A stretch of DNA of 64,000 nucleotides from positions 1,426,001 through 1,490,000 of the forward strand of contig NZ_JBHUOV010000001.1 in assembly GCF_042686125.1 (NCBI RefSeq). The letters are read 5' to 3'. The position numbers were made by a program, and so were the translations under genes. The notes under the pieces are model-generated. The model was not told the DNA's origin. It made no database searches and worked only from the letters and a program-made list of their open reading frames with translations. Below are positions 55,924 through 64,000 of this stretch, one piece after another (within the stretch, counting starts at the first letter, position 1; every line of letters starts with the position of its first letter). The DNA is from Oceanihabitans iliipiscarium (GTDB lineage: Bacteria; Bacteroidota; Bacteroidia; Flavobacteriales; Flavobacteriaceae).

Positions 55924-55947
55924 TATCTTGTGCTTAGTGGCTCGTGA

Positions 55948-56283
55948 TTAGTAAAGTATATTATCTAAAATTCGGTCTAGATTACTTTCTTTTCTGTCTA
56001 ATTTTTGATCAGTCAAGAAAATTTCATGTATTTCTTTTCTAAACTCAGCAAGCTCCATTTCAGAGTATTCGTGAAGTTGTATAGCGTCATCAATTTTTTC
56101 AAGACTTTCCTCTTCAGTATCATTAGAAAATTGTTGAAACATCTTCTCGAAAGTTTCTGAATCGGTCTTAGATTTTATTAAATCTATTTCTTTGTCACAT
56201 ACAGTAGAGTCAGCACTTGCACAAAGAATTAAAATGTAAATTTTTAATTCTTTTTTGGTCCAATGGTTTGATAGCGAGTTCAT
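55948..56283 (-). CDS. Small acidic helical protein, possibly TerB-like
   Basis: Protein of 111 residues, rich in Glu, Asp, Lys and Leu and predicted to be all helical. ILILCASADSTVCDKEIDLI resembles the first helices of TerB-like domains, in which acidic residues follow a small-residue helix (A-x-ADG-x-V-x2-E-E). The later part (MELAEFRKEIHEIFLTDQKLD) is compatible with this. Resemblance is weak and the function is unknown. Confidence 0.5.
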   Translation of the reverse strand: MNSLSNHWTKKELKIYILILCASADSTVCDKEIDLIKSKTDSETFEKMFQQFSNDTEEESLEKIDDAIQLHEYSEMELAEFRKEIHEIFLTDQKLDRKESNLDRILDNILY

Positions 56284-56450
56284 TTTTATGTTGCGTTTTT
56301 TTGGTTGGTTGTTTAGAAGGTTTATGAATGAACTAATATAACAAAAAGACTGGAAATGAGTATTTAACTGTGCAAAAAATTAACGTGCATTAGGTAGTTG
56401 TAAGCTTATTGATTTATTTTTTTTTCTTAAAATTGAAGAGTGAATTAAGT

Positions 56451-56499
56451 TAAAAGTGTCAAAAGAATGTAAAAGGTGTCTGAACAATTGTAAAAAGTC
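56451..56499 (+). promoter_or_regulatory. Three spaced direct repeats upstream of the winged-helix regulator
   Basis: TAAAAGTGTC (56451), TAAAAGGTGTC (56470) and TAAAAAGTC (56491) are imperfect direct repeats 19 and 21 bases apart, i.e. about two helical turns. TGT recurs inside them at 56457, 56468, 56477 and 56489. The last ends 11 bases before the first possible ATG of the regulator. OmpR-type winged-helix proteins typically bind tandem direct repeats, so an autoregulatory site is plausible. Confidence 0.4.
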
Positions 56500-56509
56500 A
56501 TGAAATTAT

Positions 56510-57388
56510 ATGTTCTTTGTAATTATTATGAGTAGAAGATTCGTTTTTTTATTTGTTGCTTTAATCGTTATTCTGTTTTCGTTGAATATAGTTTCATGTT
56601 CAAGAGATATTGATGAATCTTTTTCTGAACGTGTAAAGATTTCTTTACGTGATGTAGGGCATCAATTATTGCTCGAAAATCAAGATTCTACATCTTTGGT
56701 GTTGCCAATAATTGAGCTCAATCGAACAAATTATAAATTGTCTTTTCAAAACCAATTGTCTTTTGAGCCTAGTCGATTAGTGTCAATTGTAGATAGTGCT
56801 TTTTTAAGAGCAGAACTTTCTAAATATTATCGTGTTGAAGTTATTCAATGCTCAGACCTAGAGGTTGCTTATAGTTATGAAATGAATGCCGAAAAGGAGA
56901 AAACTATAATTCCGTGTTCTGGAAGAAACTTGCCAAGTGCTTGTTATACTATTGAAGTGAAATTTAGCAATTTAAAGACCACTTCTAATGAAAAAATGCT
57001 TTTGTATATTTTAAGTTTAGCTGTACTTTTTTTGTTAGGCTTTTTAATCTATAAAAGAAAGCCTGCTATCGTCTTAGACAATAGCAATCAGGATTATAAT
57101 ACAATTGGTTGTTTTCGGTTTTATCCTGAGCAAAATAAATTGGTTAAAGAAGCTACCGAAATCAATTTATCTAAAAAAGAATGTGAGTTATTGGCCATTT
57201 TTGTTGCTCATCCAAATCAGATTATTAAGCGCGATGAATTGACCAAAAGGGTTTGGGAAGATCATGGTGTTATAGTTGGTCGAAGTTTAGATACTTATAT
57301 TTCTAAATTACGAAAGATATTAAAAGATGATGAGTCTATTAAACTAACTAATGTGCATGGTGTTGGCTATAAGCTGGAAACACTCTAG
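56510..57388 (+). CDS. Membrane-anchored winged-helix transcriptional regulator
   Basis: Protein of 292 residues with a C-terminal OmpR/ToxR-type winged helix (about 190-292): INLSKKECELLAIFVAHP, the recognition region VGRSLDTYISKLRKILKD and wing VHGVGYKLETL. Before it is a membrane helix (about 163-183) and a periplasmic domain of about 130 residues with a few cysteines. The N-terminus is a signal sequence with a lipobox-like IVSC. DNA binding at the C-terminus is the reverse of ToxR/CadC order. No phospho-receiver is present, so it probably senses an envelope signal directly. ATG 56528 is an alternative start (286 residues). The convergent secreted-protein gene next to it is a possible target. 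Confidence 0.8.
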   Translation: MFFVIIMSRRFVFLFVALIVILFSLNIVSCSRDIDESFSERVKISLRDVGHQLLLENQDSTSLVLPIIELNRTNYKLSFQNQLSFEPSRLVSIVDSAFLRAELSKYYRVEVIQCSDLEVAYSYEMNAEKEKTIIPCSGRNLPSACYTIEVKFSNLKTTSNEKMLLYILSLAVLFLLGFLIYKRKPAIVLDNSNQDYNTIGCFRFYPEQNKLVKEATEINLSKKECELLAIFVAHPNQIIKRDELTKRVWEDHGVIVGRSLDTYISKLRKILKDDESIKLTNVHGVGYKLETL

Positions 57389-57398
57389 TCTTTCATCT

Positions 57399-60300
57399 TT
57401 ATTTTATTAATAATCGCACGACTGCTTTTTGTCCTTCAGACTTGATAATTACAAGATAAACACCAGAAGCTTCTTTTAATTTGATATTAAATAATTGACT
57501 ATTATAATAAGTGTTTGATTGAATTATTTTACCATTTATATCTGTAATGCTAATTTCAGTAGCTGCATAATGGCGACCTAATTCAATTGAAAAATTACCA
57601 TCTGTAGGATTCGGATAAATCACAGGGTCAATTTCAAATGAGTTTTCAATAATCCCTAAAGATGGAGTGACAATGATTGAATAATCTTCAACTTCGCCAT
57701 CAAAACCTGTTTCACAAAGACTTGGTGTAGTATTATATTTTGCAGCAATTCGCATGGTCGTTTCTCCAGCTTCAGCATCAAGAGGAACCGTTATAGATAA
57801 AGGCGATAAACTAGTTATTCCATCGTCTGTATTTCTTGACGAGCCTAAATCATATGTTTCACCAGGATCTTCAAAATCTGTATCTTGATTCCAATCTATC
57901 CATGCCATTGCATAAATAGTGTAATCACCATCAGTATCTAGATTAACACTTAAATCGTAAGAAGTATCTACTTCAACTGTTGAGGAATGACTATCTGTAT
58001 AATCTGTATAAGGTTGGGTTTTGCCAGTAGCATTATATATACCATTAAAATCAACTAAGGTTACTGCTGTGTCCCAATCCATATTACCAAAAGATTCACA
58101 ATGCGGACAATCATCAACAACGGTTACCATATTTGTTATTGTTTTGGTGTCAGAACGCCCTAAACCATCAGTCACAGTTAAACTTACAGTATAAGCGCCT
58201 TCAGCTCCAAAAACTATTACAGGATTTCTTGCTGTGTCTGAAGATATTGATAATGGTTCTGGAGTAATTGTCCATTGCCAAGTAGCATCTTCATGATTCA
58301 AAATAGAATAACAATCAAATTGAATGGACTCTAACGGACAACGAACAAGGTTTGTATAGGTTATGGGTTGTGCAATAGGATTAAAAGCTTCGTCTAACAT
58401 TTTTCTTCCCCAAACTCCGCGTCCTGTGGTGCCTAACCTTAATTCTGCATCTCTATAAAATGGATTAATTTGTAGCGATTTTGTAACAAGTGGTAAATCT
58501 GTTGAATAATTTATCCAATCGTTTGCATTTGTATCCCAATAGAAAACTCCATATCTCGACGCCAAATAAACAATGTCATCTGTACCTCCTTGGTATAAGA
58601 TGTCGTTGATGTCTTGCCCATTTAAAACACTAGTAGTTTTGTTTAACCATGTGGTTCCACCATCTAGAGTGTTAAATACTTTTCCTCCATTATCTCCTCT
58701 AGGAGTACAAATCCAGACTATGTTTTCGTCTTCAGGATGGACAGAAATTCTGAAACGTCTATTATTACCACCTGGGTCACTTACTGTTTTATTCCAAGTT
58801 AGGCCAGCATCTACAGACTTCCATATTTCACAAGAATCCCAATAGCCTCCTAGTTTATTATAAACAGCATAAATAACATTAGGATTGCTTCTAGAAATTT
58901 CCATTTCGTAAATTAATCCTGTACTTTCAGGAAATGTATAAATAATCTCAAAACTAGAACCTCCATTCGTTGATTTATAGACTTTATTTTCAAGTCCAAC
59001 ATACATGTGGTCAGCATATCTTGGATCAAAATAAACTCCACTACGTTCGGCTTCCCAATACGATTCATTTGGTCGAACAGGTAATGAAGGATGATTTATG
59101 ATTTCACTTCCAAAAATCTCTGGAATAGTTTTAACGGAAGTATTATCACTAGCATAATGTGTTCTGTATAATAATTTCCTGCTTTCTATAGGATGTACAT
59201 AACCTGAAGCTTCCTCAACACCGCCAATATTGTAGGCATTACCTAAGCCGTAATTTTCATACCAACCACTTGTGCCATCATGGTATTTTCCTCCAGTAAA
59301 GGTGTCTTCATTCCATCCTGTATTAAAACCCCAAAAATGTGCTGCTTGAATACCTCTGTTTAACGCATCATGCGACATGAGTTCGTCTTGTGAATAGTCA
59401 ATTCCTCCATCTGTAGCAACCCAAATATCATTCCCATTCACCTCAATATCTTGTACATCGGCATGAATATAATTTAAACGTGTTGAATTTGCAGCACCAA
59501 TCGATTGAAAAGTTTGCCCTCCATCATTAGATTCGGTTAGTCTAATAGTTGCTATCCATAACTTATCAGGATTTATTGCACTGGCTTCCATGTCGAAATT
59601 ATAAAAACCTTGATGATATCCACCATCATATGCAGCAACATTCCAATCAGCTGTTCCATTAATAGCGCCATAAGGCCCACCATCTTGTCCGCTTGGGTTG
59701 GTCCAATTTTCGCCTCTGTTCAGGCTTTTATAAACCCCTATCCAACCTTGATCACCATCTTTAGATGCGCCAATAAGACAAACATAAACAAGGTCTTCTG
59801 ATGCAGGCGAAACAGCAATTTTACCACCATCGTCAATGGCATTTGCTAAATCAGATGGGACATACCATCCGTTATCTTTAATAGACCAAGTTATACCATT
59901 ATCGTCACTTCTATAAAGTTCGCTTCTTTTTGCAGCTGCATTCGATTTTAATAAATAAGCAACATTGTTATCGGTTGGATGAAAATCAATATCCCAACAA
60001 CTTTCAGTAAATACTTGAGTCCAAGTTACACCTCCATCAATAGATTTAAACAAACCCGATGAAGAGGTATGAAATATAATATTATGGTTTAATGGTGAGT
60101 ATTCAAATTCATGACCAGTTCCATTCGTGAAATGCCTTTCAAGCCATGTCACTCCACCATCTAAAGATTGGTAAATTCTATTATTAGAATAGATTAAAAA
60201 ATTATTAGGATTTGTAGGGTGAATTTTCACGGCAGAGTTGCTTCCCGAAAACACTTCGCCTAATGAAATTAATGACCAATTAAATCCTTTGTCAATAGTT

Positions 60301-60818
60301 TTATAAACGCCACCTGCTTCTGTTCCACAGATTAAAATATCTGGGTGAGATAATGATTGATCAATGGCATAAACATTTTTATGCCAAGAAATAGGAATTG
60401 CTGGATCTGTTGCAAAAGTTTCAAAAGGGCCCATAGCTCTCCAGCCTAAATCTGATCCTGGAATGCGAAGCGATTGCTGTTGCTGATAGTTTTCTTTAAG
60501 TAATTGATGTTTTCTGTCTTCTTCAGATTGACTAAGTTGTTTGATAAAACCATTTTCATCCAATAAAGGACTAACTAATAAAATCCAATGCTTATGATTC
60601 TGCGTATGAATGTTTTTTATAAACTCATTTTCTTTATAATATTGTTTGTATAAGTCTTCTACATCTGCAACATTCGGGTTTTCAGAATACATTAATTTTG
60701 CCCATTCTGGCGTATCACTGTTTATGATTGGTGTTGTTTTAAAAAAATCTGAACGATTTTGACTATGACTATTAAAAGCAACAATACATATAGAAAGAAA
60801 TAGTAATATGCGTTTCAT
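57399..60818 (-). CDS. Secreted BNR-repeat / PKD / GEVED protein with type IX sorting domain
   Basis: Large exported protein of 1139 residues. It has a signal peptide (MKRILLFLSICIVAFNSHSQ) and a long propeller region of about 110-800 with many Asp-box/BNR repeats (SLDGGVTW, SIDGGVTW, SDDNGITW, STNGGSSF, TLDGGTTW), as in sialidase/VPS10-like and xyloglucanase-type propellers. A PKD domain follows (about 830-900, EGAYTVSLTVTDGLGRS), then a GEVED domain (about 950-1050, ending GFDGEVEDYSIIV). The C-terminal T9SS sorting domain (about 1065-1139) has YPNPTDGNFSIEL and ends VVRLLIK. It should be secreted through type IX and attached to or released from the cell surface. The ligand or enzyme activity is not apparent. 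Confidence 0.88.
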   Translation of the reverse strand: MKRILLFLSICIVAFNSHSQNRSDFFKTTPIINSDTPEWAKLMYSENPNVADVEDLYKQYYKENEFIKNIHTQNHKHWILLVSPLLDENGFIKQLSQSEEDRKHQLLKENYQQQQSLRIPGSDLGWRAMGPFETFATDPAIPISWHKNVYAIDQSLSHPDILICGTEAGGVYKTIDKGFNWSLISLGEVFSGSNSAVKIHPTNPNNFLIYSNNRIYQSLDGGVTWLERHFTNGTGHEFEYSPLNHNIIFHTSSSGLFKSIDGGVTWTQVFTESCWDIDFHPTDNNVAYLLKSNAAAKRSELYRSDDNGITWSIKDNGWYVPSDLANAIDDGGKIAVSPASEDLVYVCLIGASKDGDQGWIGVYKSLNRGENWTNPSGQDGGPYGAINGTADWNVAAYDGGYHQGFYNFDMEASAINPDKLWIATIRLTESNDGGQTFQSIGAANSTRLNYIHADVQDIEVNGNDIWVATDGGIDYSQDELMSHDALNRGIQAAHFWGFNTGWNEDTFTGGKYHDGTSGWYENYGLGNAYNIGGVEEASGYVHPIESRKLLYRTHYASDNTSVKTIPEIFGSEIINHPSLPVRPNESYWEAERSGVYFDPRYADHMYVGLENKVYKSTNGGSSFEIIYTFPESTGLIYEMEISRSNPNVIYAVYNKLGGYWDSCEIWKSVDAGLTWNKTVSDPGGNNRRFRISVHPEDENIVWICTPRGDNGGKVFNTLDGGTTWLNKTTSVLNGQDINDILYQGGTDDIVYLASRYGVFYWDTNANDWINYSTDLPLVTKSLQINPFYRDAELRLGTTGRGVWGRKMLDEAFNPIAQPITYTNLVRCPLESIQFDCYSILNHEDATWQWTITPEPLSISSDTARNPVIVFGAEGAYTVSLTVTDGLGRSDTKTITNMVTVVDDCPHCESFGNMDWDTAVTLVDFNGIYNATGKTQPYTDYTDSHSSTVEVDTSYDLSVNLDTDGDYTIYAMAWIDWNQDTDFEDPGETYDLGSSRNTDDGITSLSPLSITVPLDAEAGETTMRIAAKYNTTPSLCETGFDGEVEDYSIIVTPSLGIIENSFEIDPVIYPNPTDGNFSIELGRHYAATEISITDINGKIIQSNTYYNSQLFNIKLKEASGVYLVIIKSEGQKAVVRLLIK

Positions 60819-60956
60819 AACGATTGAATTTTAAAGTTGGCGAGTTATAAAGGTAGCGTTGAAAAATCAACAATGACCACTAATTTAGGAAAAAAATGAG
60901 AAGTAATCAATTAATGCTATTGGTCTTTAACTAACCGAATTTCTATGATTGTTTTG

Positions 60957-61475
60957 CTAGTTTGATTTATGCACTTCAAGTTCAATTTCTATCATGAATT
61001 CTGGGATAGCTAATTCTTTAACTCCAAGCCATGATCCTGTTGGAAATTGCTTAGTGTAAATGGAATTTCTATAAGCAGCGTTTTCCAGAAATAAAGGCAT
61101 ATTCGTTGTAAAAATATTTTCAACAACGACATCATCAAAGGTGCAGCCATAATGTTTTAATATTTTCTCTAAATCTGCGTAACAATTTTTCATTTGTTGA
61201 CCTAAATCTCCTATAGCAGTTGGGTTCCCTTCGTCATCCATGCTTACCGCTCCAGAGACCTTTATACTATTTCCAATCTTGACAGCATGTGAGTATCCAT
61301 AAGCTTTTTCAACTTCTGGACGTAAAAGAAAATATTCAGGAGTCTCTGTTTCAACAATGACTTCTTTTTCGATTTCTTTTTCAACTTCTTTTTCAGGTTG
61401 TTTACAGCCTAGAGTTGTAAGAAAAAAAGAACAGAATAATAAAATGAATAAAGATTTTGAAATTGGTTTTTTCAT
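60957..61475 (-). CDS. RidA-like lipoprotein lacking the catalytic arginine
   Basis: Protein of 172 residues. A lipoprotein signal (MKKPISKSLFILLFC, lipobox LGC with Cys24) is followed by a charged EKEVEKEIEKEV linker and then a RidA/YjgF domain (about 55-172). The domain has the family frame: SHAVKIGNSIKVSGAV, MKNCYADLEKILKHYGCTFDDVV and IPEFMIEIELEVH. RidA deaminases have an active-site Arg in a segment like FPARSCVEV; here the aligned segment is FPTGSWLGV, with G147 in its place. So 2-aminoacrylate/imine deaminase activity is unlikely. RidA proteins are normally cytosolic, which makes the lipoprotein form notable. Confidence 0.82.
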   Translation of the reverse strand: MKKPISKSLFILLFCSFFLTTLGCKQPEKEVEKEIEKEVIVETETPEYFLLRPEVEKAYGYSHAVKIGNSIKVSGAVSMDDEGNPTAIGDLGQQMKNCYADLEKILKHYGCTFDDVVVENIFTTNMPLFLENAAYRNSIYTKQFPTGSWLGVKELAIPEFMIEIELEVHKSN

Positions 61476-61731
61476 AATGGTTGGTTTTTAAGTTGCGGTT
61501 TTGCTTTATAAAAAATGATTCTGGCTAAGTTAGTTAAATTTGAAGACTTTTCTTTTGCAAAATTTATAAGTAATTGGTTTTAAATAGAGTAAGTGTTTTG
61601 TGCTTTAATCATATTGAAATTATGATTTTTGTCTTTTTAAATACATATAAGAAACGATAGAATTTATAAGACTTTGGTTTCATAGTCAGTTATTTTCCAT
61701 TAAATTTACAATTCTAGTTTAAAACTTTAGT

Positions 61732-62736
61732 ATGAATCAAATTATCACTTTTGGAGAAGTATTGATGCGCTTATCTCCTAGAGGAAATAAAAAATTTATC
61801 CAATCAAATTTATTAGAATTTTATTTTGGAGGCACCGAATTAAATGTAGCCATTTCTATATCTAATTTTGGTGAAGACGTAAAGCATGTTAGTTGTGTTT
61901 CTGATGATTTTATAGGAGATACAGCTGTTTCTTATATCAATAAATTTGGAGTCGATACTTCTTCACTCGTGTTTTCTAAAAGGCCTTTAGGCGTTTATTT
62001 TTTAGAAGTTGGTGCAGTTATGAGGCCTAGTTCAATTTCTTATAATAGGTCCCATTCATCTTTTTCTGAAATTAAACCATCTATGATAGATTGGGAAAAG
62101 ACTTTAGAAAATGGAAAGTGGTTTCATTGGACAGGCATTACGCCTGCATTAGGGAAAGGTGGTTATGAAACATTAAAAGAAGGTCTCATACTAGCTCAAA
62201 AGAAAGGAATGACAGTCTCAGCAGATCCAACATACAGAAGTGGTTTATGGAAATATGGAGAAAATCCTAAAGAAATTTTAACAGAGCTACTTAACTATTC
62301 TACGATTTTTATTGGTGGAATAAATGAGATGAATGAAGTTCTTGGAACCGATTTTAGCTACTCGAATGAAGACTTTGTTGAAGCCAGTAAGATGTTAATG
62401 AAAGAGTTTCCTTCTATAGAAAAAGTTTTTGATAAAATTAGAACCGTTTTGAATGCTTCTTGGCATAAAATACGAGCGAGAATGTGGAACGGAAAAGAGT
62501 TTAAAGAAACTGAAGACCTAGAAATCACTCATATTGTTGACCGAATAGGAACTGGCGATGCGTTTGCAGCAGGACTAATTTATGGATTACAAAAATATGA
62601 TGACTTTAAATCTTTACAGTTTGGAAATGCAGCCTGTGCGTTAAAACATACTTATGAAGGTGATGTTAATTATGCAACAGTAGATGAGGTGACTAGATTG
62701 TTAGAAGGCAATACCTCAGGACGTTTTAAGCGCTAA
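61732..62736 (+). CDS. kdgK: 2-keto-3-deoxygluconate kinase (PfkB family)
   Basis: Ribokinase/PfkB-family sugar kinase of 334 residues, probably phosphorylating 2-keto-3-deoxygluconate to KDPG in uronate (alginate/pectin) or Entner-Doudoroff catabolism. ITFGEVLMRLSPRGNKKF, the GGTELNVAISISNFG substrate region, LGVYFLEVGAVMRPS and the C-terminal DRIGTGDAFAAG with catalytic base D276 are all present. It stands alone: no aldolase, uronate isomerase or polysaccharide lyase adjoins it. The 256-base gap upstream is AT-rich with no gene; TTTG at 61673 and TAAATTTA at 61701 are only a weak promoter match. Confidence 0.85.
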   Translation: MNQIITFGEVLMRLSPRGNKKFIQSNLLEFYFGGTELNVAISISNFGEDVKHVSCVSDDFIGDTAVSYINKFGVDTSSLVFSKRPLGVYFLEVGAVMRPSSISYNRSHSSFSEIKPSMIDWEKTLENGKWFHWTGITPALGKGGYETLKEGLILAQKKGMTVSADPTYRSGLWKYGENPKEILTELLNYSTIFIGGINEMNEVLGTDFSYSNEDFVEASKMLMKEFPSIEKVFDKIRTVLNASWHKIRARMWNGKEFKETEDLEITHIVDRIGTGDAFAAGLIYGLQKYDDFKSLQFGNAACALKHTYEGDVNYATVDEVTRLLEGNTSGRFKR

Positions 62737-62770
62737 ATACTTCCTGAATTAAATGTGGTTTTATGTGTAC

Positions 62771-63430
62771 TTACTCATCATCAAATACAATAACACTAAT
62801 AATTTCTGGAAAATCTAAGAGTTTGGATTTATAGACATAACCATTATTTGTTAATGCTATAATTTTCACTTTTATTGATTCTCCTATTAGTGAGTCTTTA
62901 CTTTTATGGTTAACCGTTAAATATTCAAGCTCATATTCGCAAGGTGATGGCCAAGTAATTCTATACTTTTCTTTAAACCAATCCTCTTTTTTTCGCACTC
63001 TATTTTTTTCTCTTTGTTTCCTTTTTCTTCGTGTAATTTTAGTGCCTTTATGTCTAAAATCCGAATAAGTAAAATCTCCAGTTTTAAAGGCCTTGCATTT
63101 AGCATAATCAGAGGGTTTTAACTCTGCATTTTCATAATCTTTATTTACAAACTTGAAGGTAGAATCATAACAATTATTCTTTAATTTACTATCAGGATAA
63201 TATTGAACTCTTTTAAGGTATTTCACAAGCCTGTCAATTATTACCTCATTCTTGTATGTTGTTTGTTCCTTTAAAACACTAACTTGACTTATTCTGGCAG
63301 AATCGTTTACACAGAAATTTACAGTAACATAATCGATTACTTTTACATCATCTACATAAAACACCGTTTGAATTTGTGAATGAGAAATAGAGAAAATTAA
63401 TAAAGCGAATATTAGAATATTTTTCTTCAT
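62771..63430 (-). CDS. Secreted protein of unknown function, weakly TonB-C-like
   Basis: Protein of 219 residues with a signal peptide (MKKNILIFALLIFSISHSQ). Residues 25-95 have a pattern like the TonB C-terminal fold (VNFCVNDSARISQVSVLKE, then IIDRLVKYLKRVQYYP and STFKFVNKDY). A very basic stretch follows (TKITRRKRKQREKNRVRKKE), then a beta-rich end (CEYELEYLTVNHKSKDSL). The strong charge cluster in an exported protein is odd. I do not recognise the family; the TonB resemblance is only a pattern impression. Confidence 0.6.
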   Translation of the reverse strand: MKKNILIFALLIFSISHSQIQTVFYVDDVKVIDYVTVNFCVNDSARISQVSVLKEQTTYKNEVIIDRLVKYLKRVQYYPDSKLKNNCYDSTFKFVNKDYENAELKPSDYAKCKAFKTGDFTYSDFRHKGTKITRRKRKQREKNRVRKKEDWFKEKYRITWPSPCEYELEYLTVNHKSKDSLIGESIKVKIIALTNNGYVYKSKLLDFPEIISVIVFDDE

Positions 63431-63457
63431 AGTTTATAAATGATGATGTGTCTGTAA

Positions 63458-64000
63458 TTAACAATCTAATTGCTTATGAGAACCATCGCAATTTGGTTTT
63501 CGTTTAGACAATCCACAAGTGCAATCGTTTAAGCCATAACCATCAAGAATTCTCTTTGTGTTTTTATTAATTCTAGATATTCTACTCTTGGCTTGTTTAG
63601 GTTTAGCGAAATGCAATAAATAGCCTCTCTGTCTTCCTTCGGTTAAATTTTTAAATGCTTTTTTGAATTCGGTATTAGCCTTAAATAGTTGTTTTAATTC
63701 TTCTGGAACTTCATATTCGGATGTTTCCTTCTTTTTAATTTTTAAACCAGCCTTTTCTACTTCTATAGCTTCAAAAATATATGCTTTAATAACAGGTTCT
63801 AGTTTTTCAATTTCTGACACATCCTTAAATCGAATTTGTCTAGCAGATTGAATGTTTTCAGTTTGTTGAATTAAAATTTTTTTATCATCATGTAATAATG
63901 CGCCCTTGTGAAAAAGAATCGCACAATAATCTTTAAATTCGTGAATTAGAACAATGTTTTTTTTGTTGTAAGTATAACAAGGATGCATCCATTTATACGC
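63458..64000 (-). CDS. YdeI/DUF1801-like protein with C-terminal CDGSH iron-sulfur motif, 5' end outside window
   Basis: Partial gene: the frame runs off the right edge, and upstream of the ATG at 63988 the codons read A-Y-K-W directly into MHPCYTYNKKNI, so the true start lies beyond base 64000. The N-terminal part resembles DUF1801/YdeI (OmpD-associated) proteins (ILFHKGALLHDDKKIL, SARQIRFKDVSEIEKL, then YEVPEELKQLFK and GRQRGYLLHF). The last residues carry CTCGLSKRKPNCDGSH (63476-63523), an exact CxCx2Sx3PxCDGSH iron-sulfur motif. Such a tail would bind a [2Fe-2S] cluster. Function unknown. Confidence 0.8.
   Translation of the reverse strand, partial: AYKWMHPCYTYNKKNIVLIHEFKDYCAILFHKGALLHDDKKILIQQTENIQSARQIRFKDVSEIEKLEPVIKAYIFEAIEVEKAGLKIKKKETSEYEVPEELKQLFKANTEFKKAFKNLTEGRQRGYLLHFAKPKQAKSRISRINKNTKRILDGYGLNDCTCGLSKRKPNCDGSHKQLDC

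Noticed and set aside
58573..58845. Plus-strand frame of 90 codons inside the secreted BNR protein gene
   Set aside because: Antisense to repeated Asp-box coding DNA; no independent evidence.
61340..61395. Repeat-like EKE coding stretch in the RidA-like gene, considered as a tandem repeat or CRISPR-like element
   Set aside because: It is low-complexity linker coding sequence inside a lipoprotein, without constant repeats and spacers.
1..64000. tRNA, rRNA, insertion sequences, CRISPR arrays, phage or toxin-antitoxin genes
   Set aside because: I looked for these and found no sequence that supports any of them.

Overview
The window comes from an AT-rich genome of the phylum Bacteroidota, almost certainly a flavobacterium (family Flavobacteriaceae). 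The evidence is a protein with a C-terminal type IX secretion sorting domain, a PorV/PorQ-like outer-membrane protein, a DUF4105/Lnb-type membrane protein, the kdsD-tatC-lptB gene neighbourhood, and several TAnnTTTG-type promoter elements. A marine lifestyle is an inference from five sulfotransferase-like genes and a 2-keto-3-deoxygluconate kinase. I saw no rRNA, tRNA, CRISPR array, insertion sequence or phage gene. No gap between genes exceeds about 260 bases.

Bases 1-43206 hold one co-directional (+) exopolysaccharide/capsule cluster of 40 genes whose left end lies outside the window. It opens with an export module: wza (5'-truncated by the window) and a wzc tyrosine kinase with a Tyr-Gly repeat tail. 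Next come tviB/tviC-like enzymes that make a UDP-HexNAc-uronic acid, and a Wzm/Wzt ABC transporter whose ATPase carries a C-terminal extension. The long middle part contains 14 glycosyltransferases (five GT2-type, nine GT4-type), four methyltransferases (TylF-type, FkbM-type and two class I) and five sulfotransferase-like proteins. It also has a VioA/VioB-like aminotransferase and acetyltransferase pair, a second hexapeptide acetyltransferase, an asparagine-synthetase-like ATPase without glutaminase domain, and a tandemly repeated MBOAT + SGNH acylation pair. The cluster closes with a transglutaminase-like protein, a Wzy/O-antigen-ligase-like membrane protein and a WbaP/WcaJ-type priming phosphotransferase that probably has its own promoter. 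Together they predict a complex, sulfated, methylated, acylated and perhaps amidated polysaccharide. Components of two textbook export routes coexist (ABC transporter, and Wza/Wzc/Wzy/WbaP), and no Wzx flippase is visible.

Bases 43193-53589 are mostly core envelope and housekeeping genes: a DUF4105/Lnb-type protein, a PorV/PorQ-like protein, pssA, a DUF808 protein, the minus-strand run kdsD-tatC-carboxymuconolactone decarboxylase-like-lptB, recQ, and a cyclophilin-FKBP fusion isomerase.

Bases 53600-64000 are a looser set of single genes. They include a TPR lipoprotein between two well-formed terminators, a DinB/YfiT-like protein, and several small conserved or unknown proteins, one of them a 41-residue membrane protein at 55344-55469. 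They also include a membrane-anchored winged-helix regulator with direct repeats in front of it, a 1139-residue secreted BNR/PKD/GEVED protein, a RidA-like lipoprotein lacking the catalytic arginine, kdgK, a small secreted protein, and a YdeI/DUF1801-like protein with a CDGSH iron-sulfur motif that runs off the right edge.
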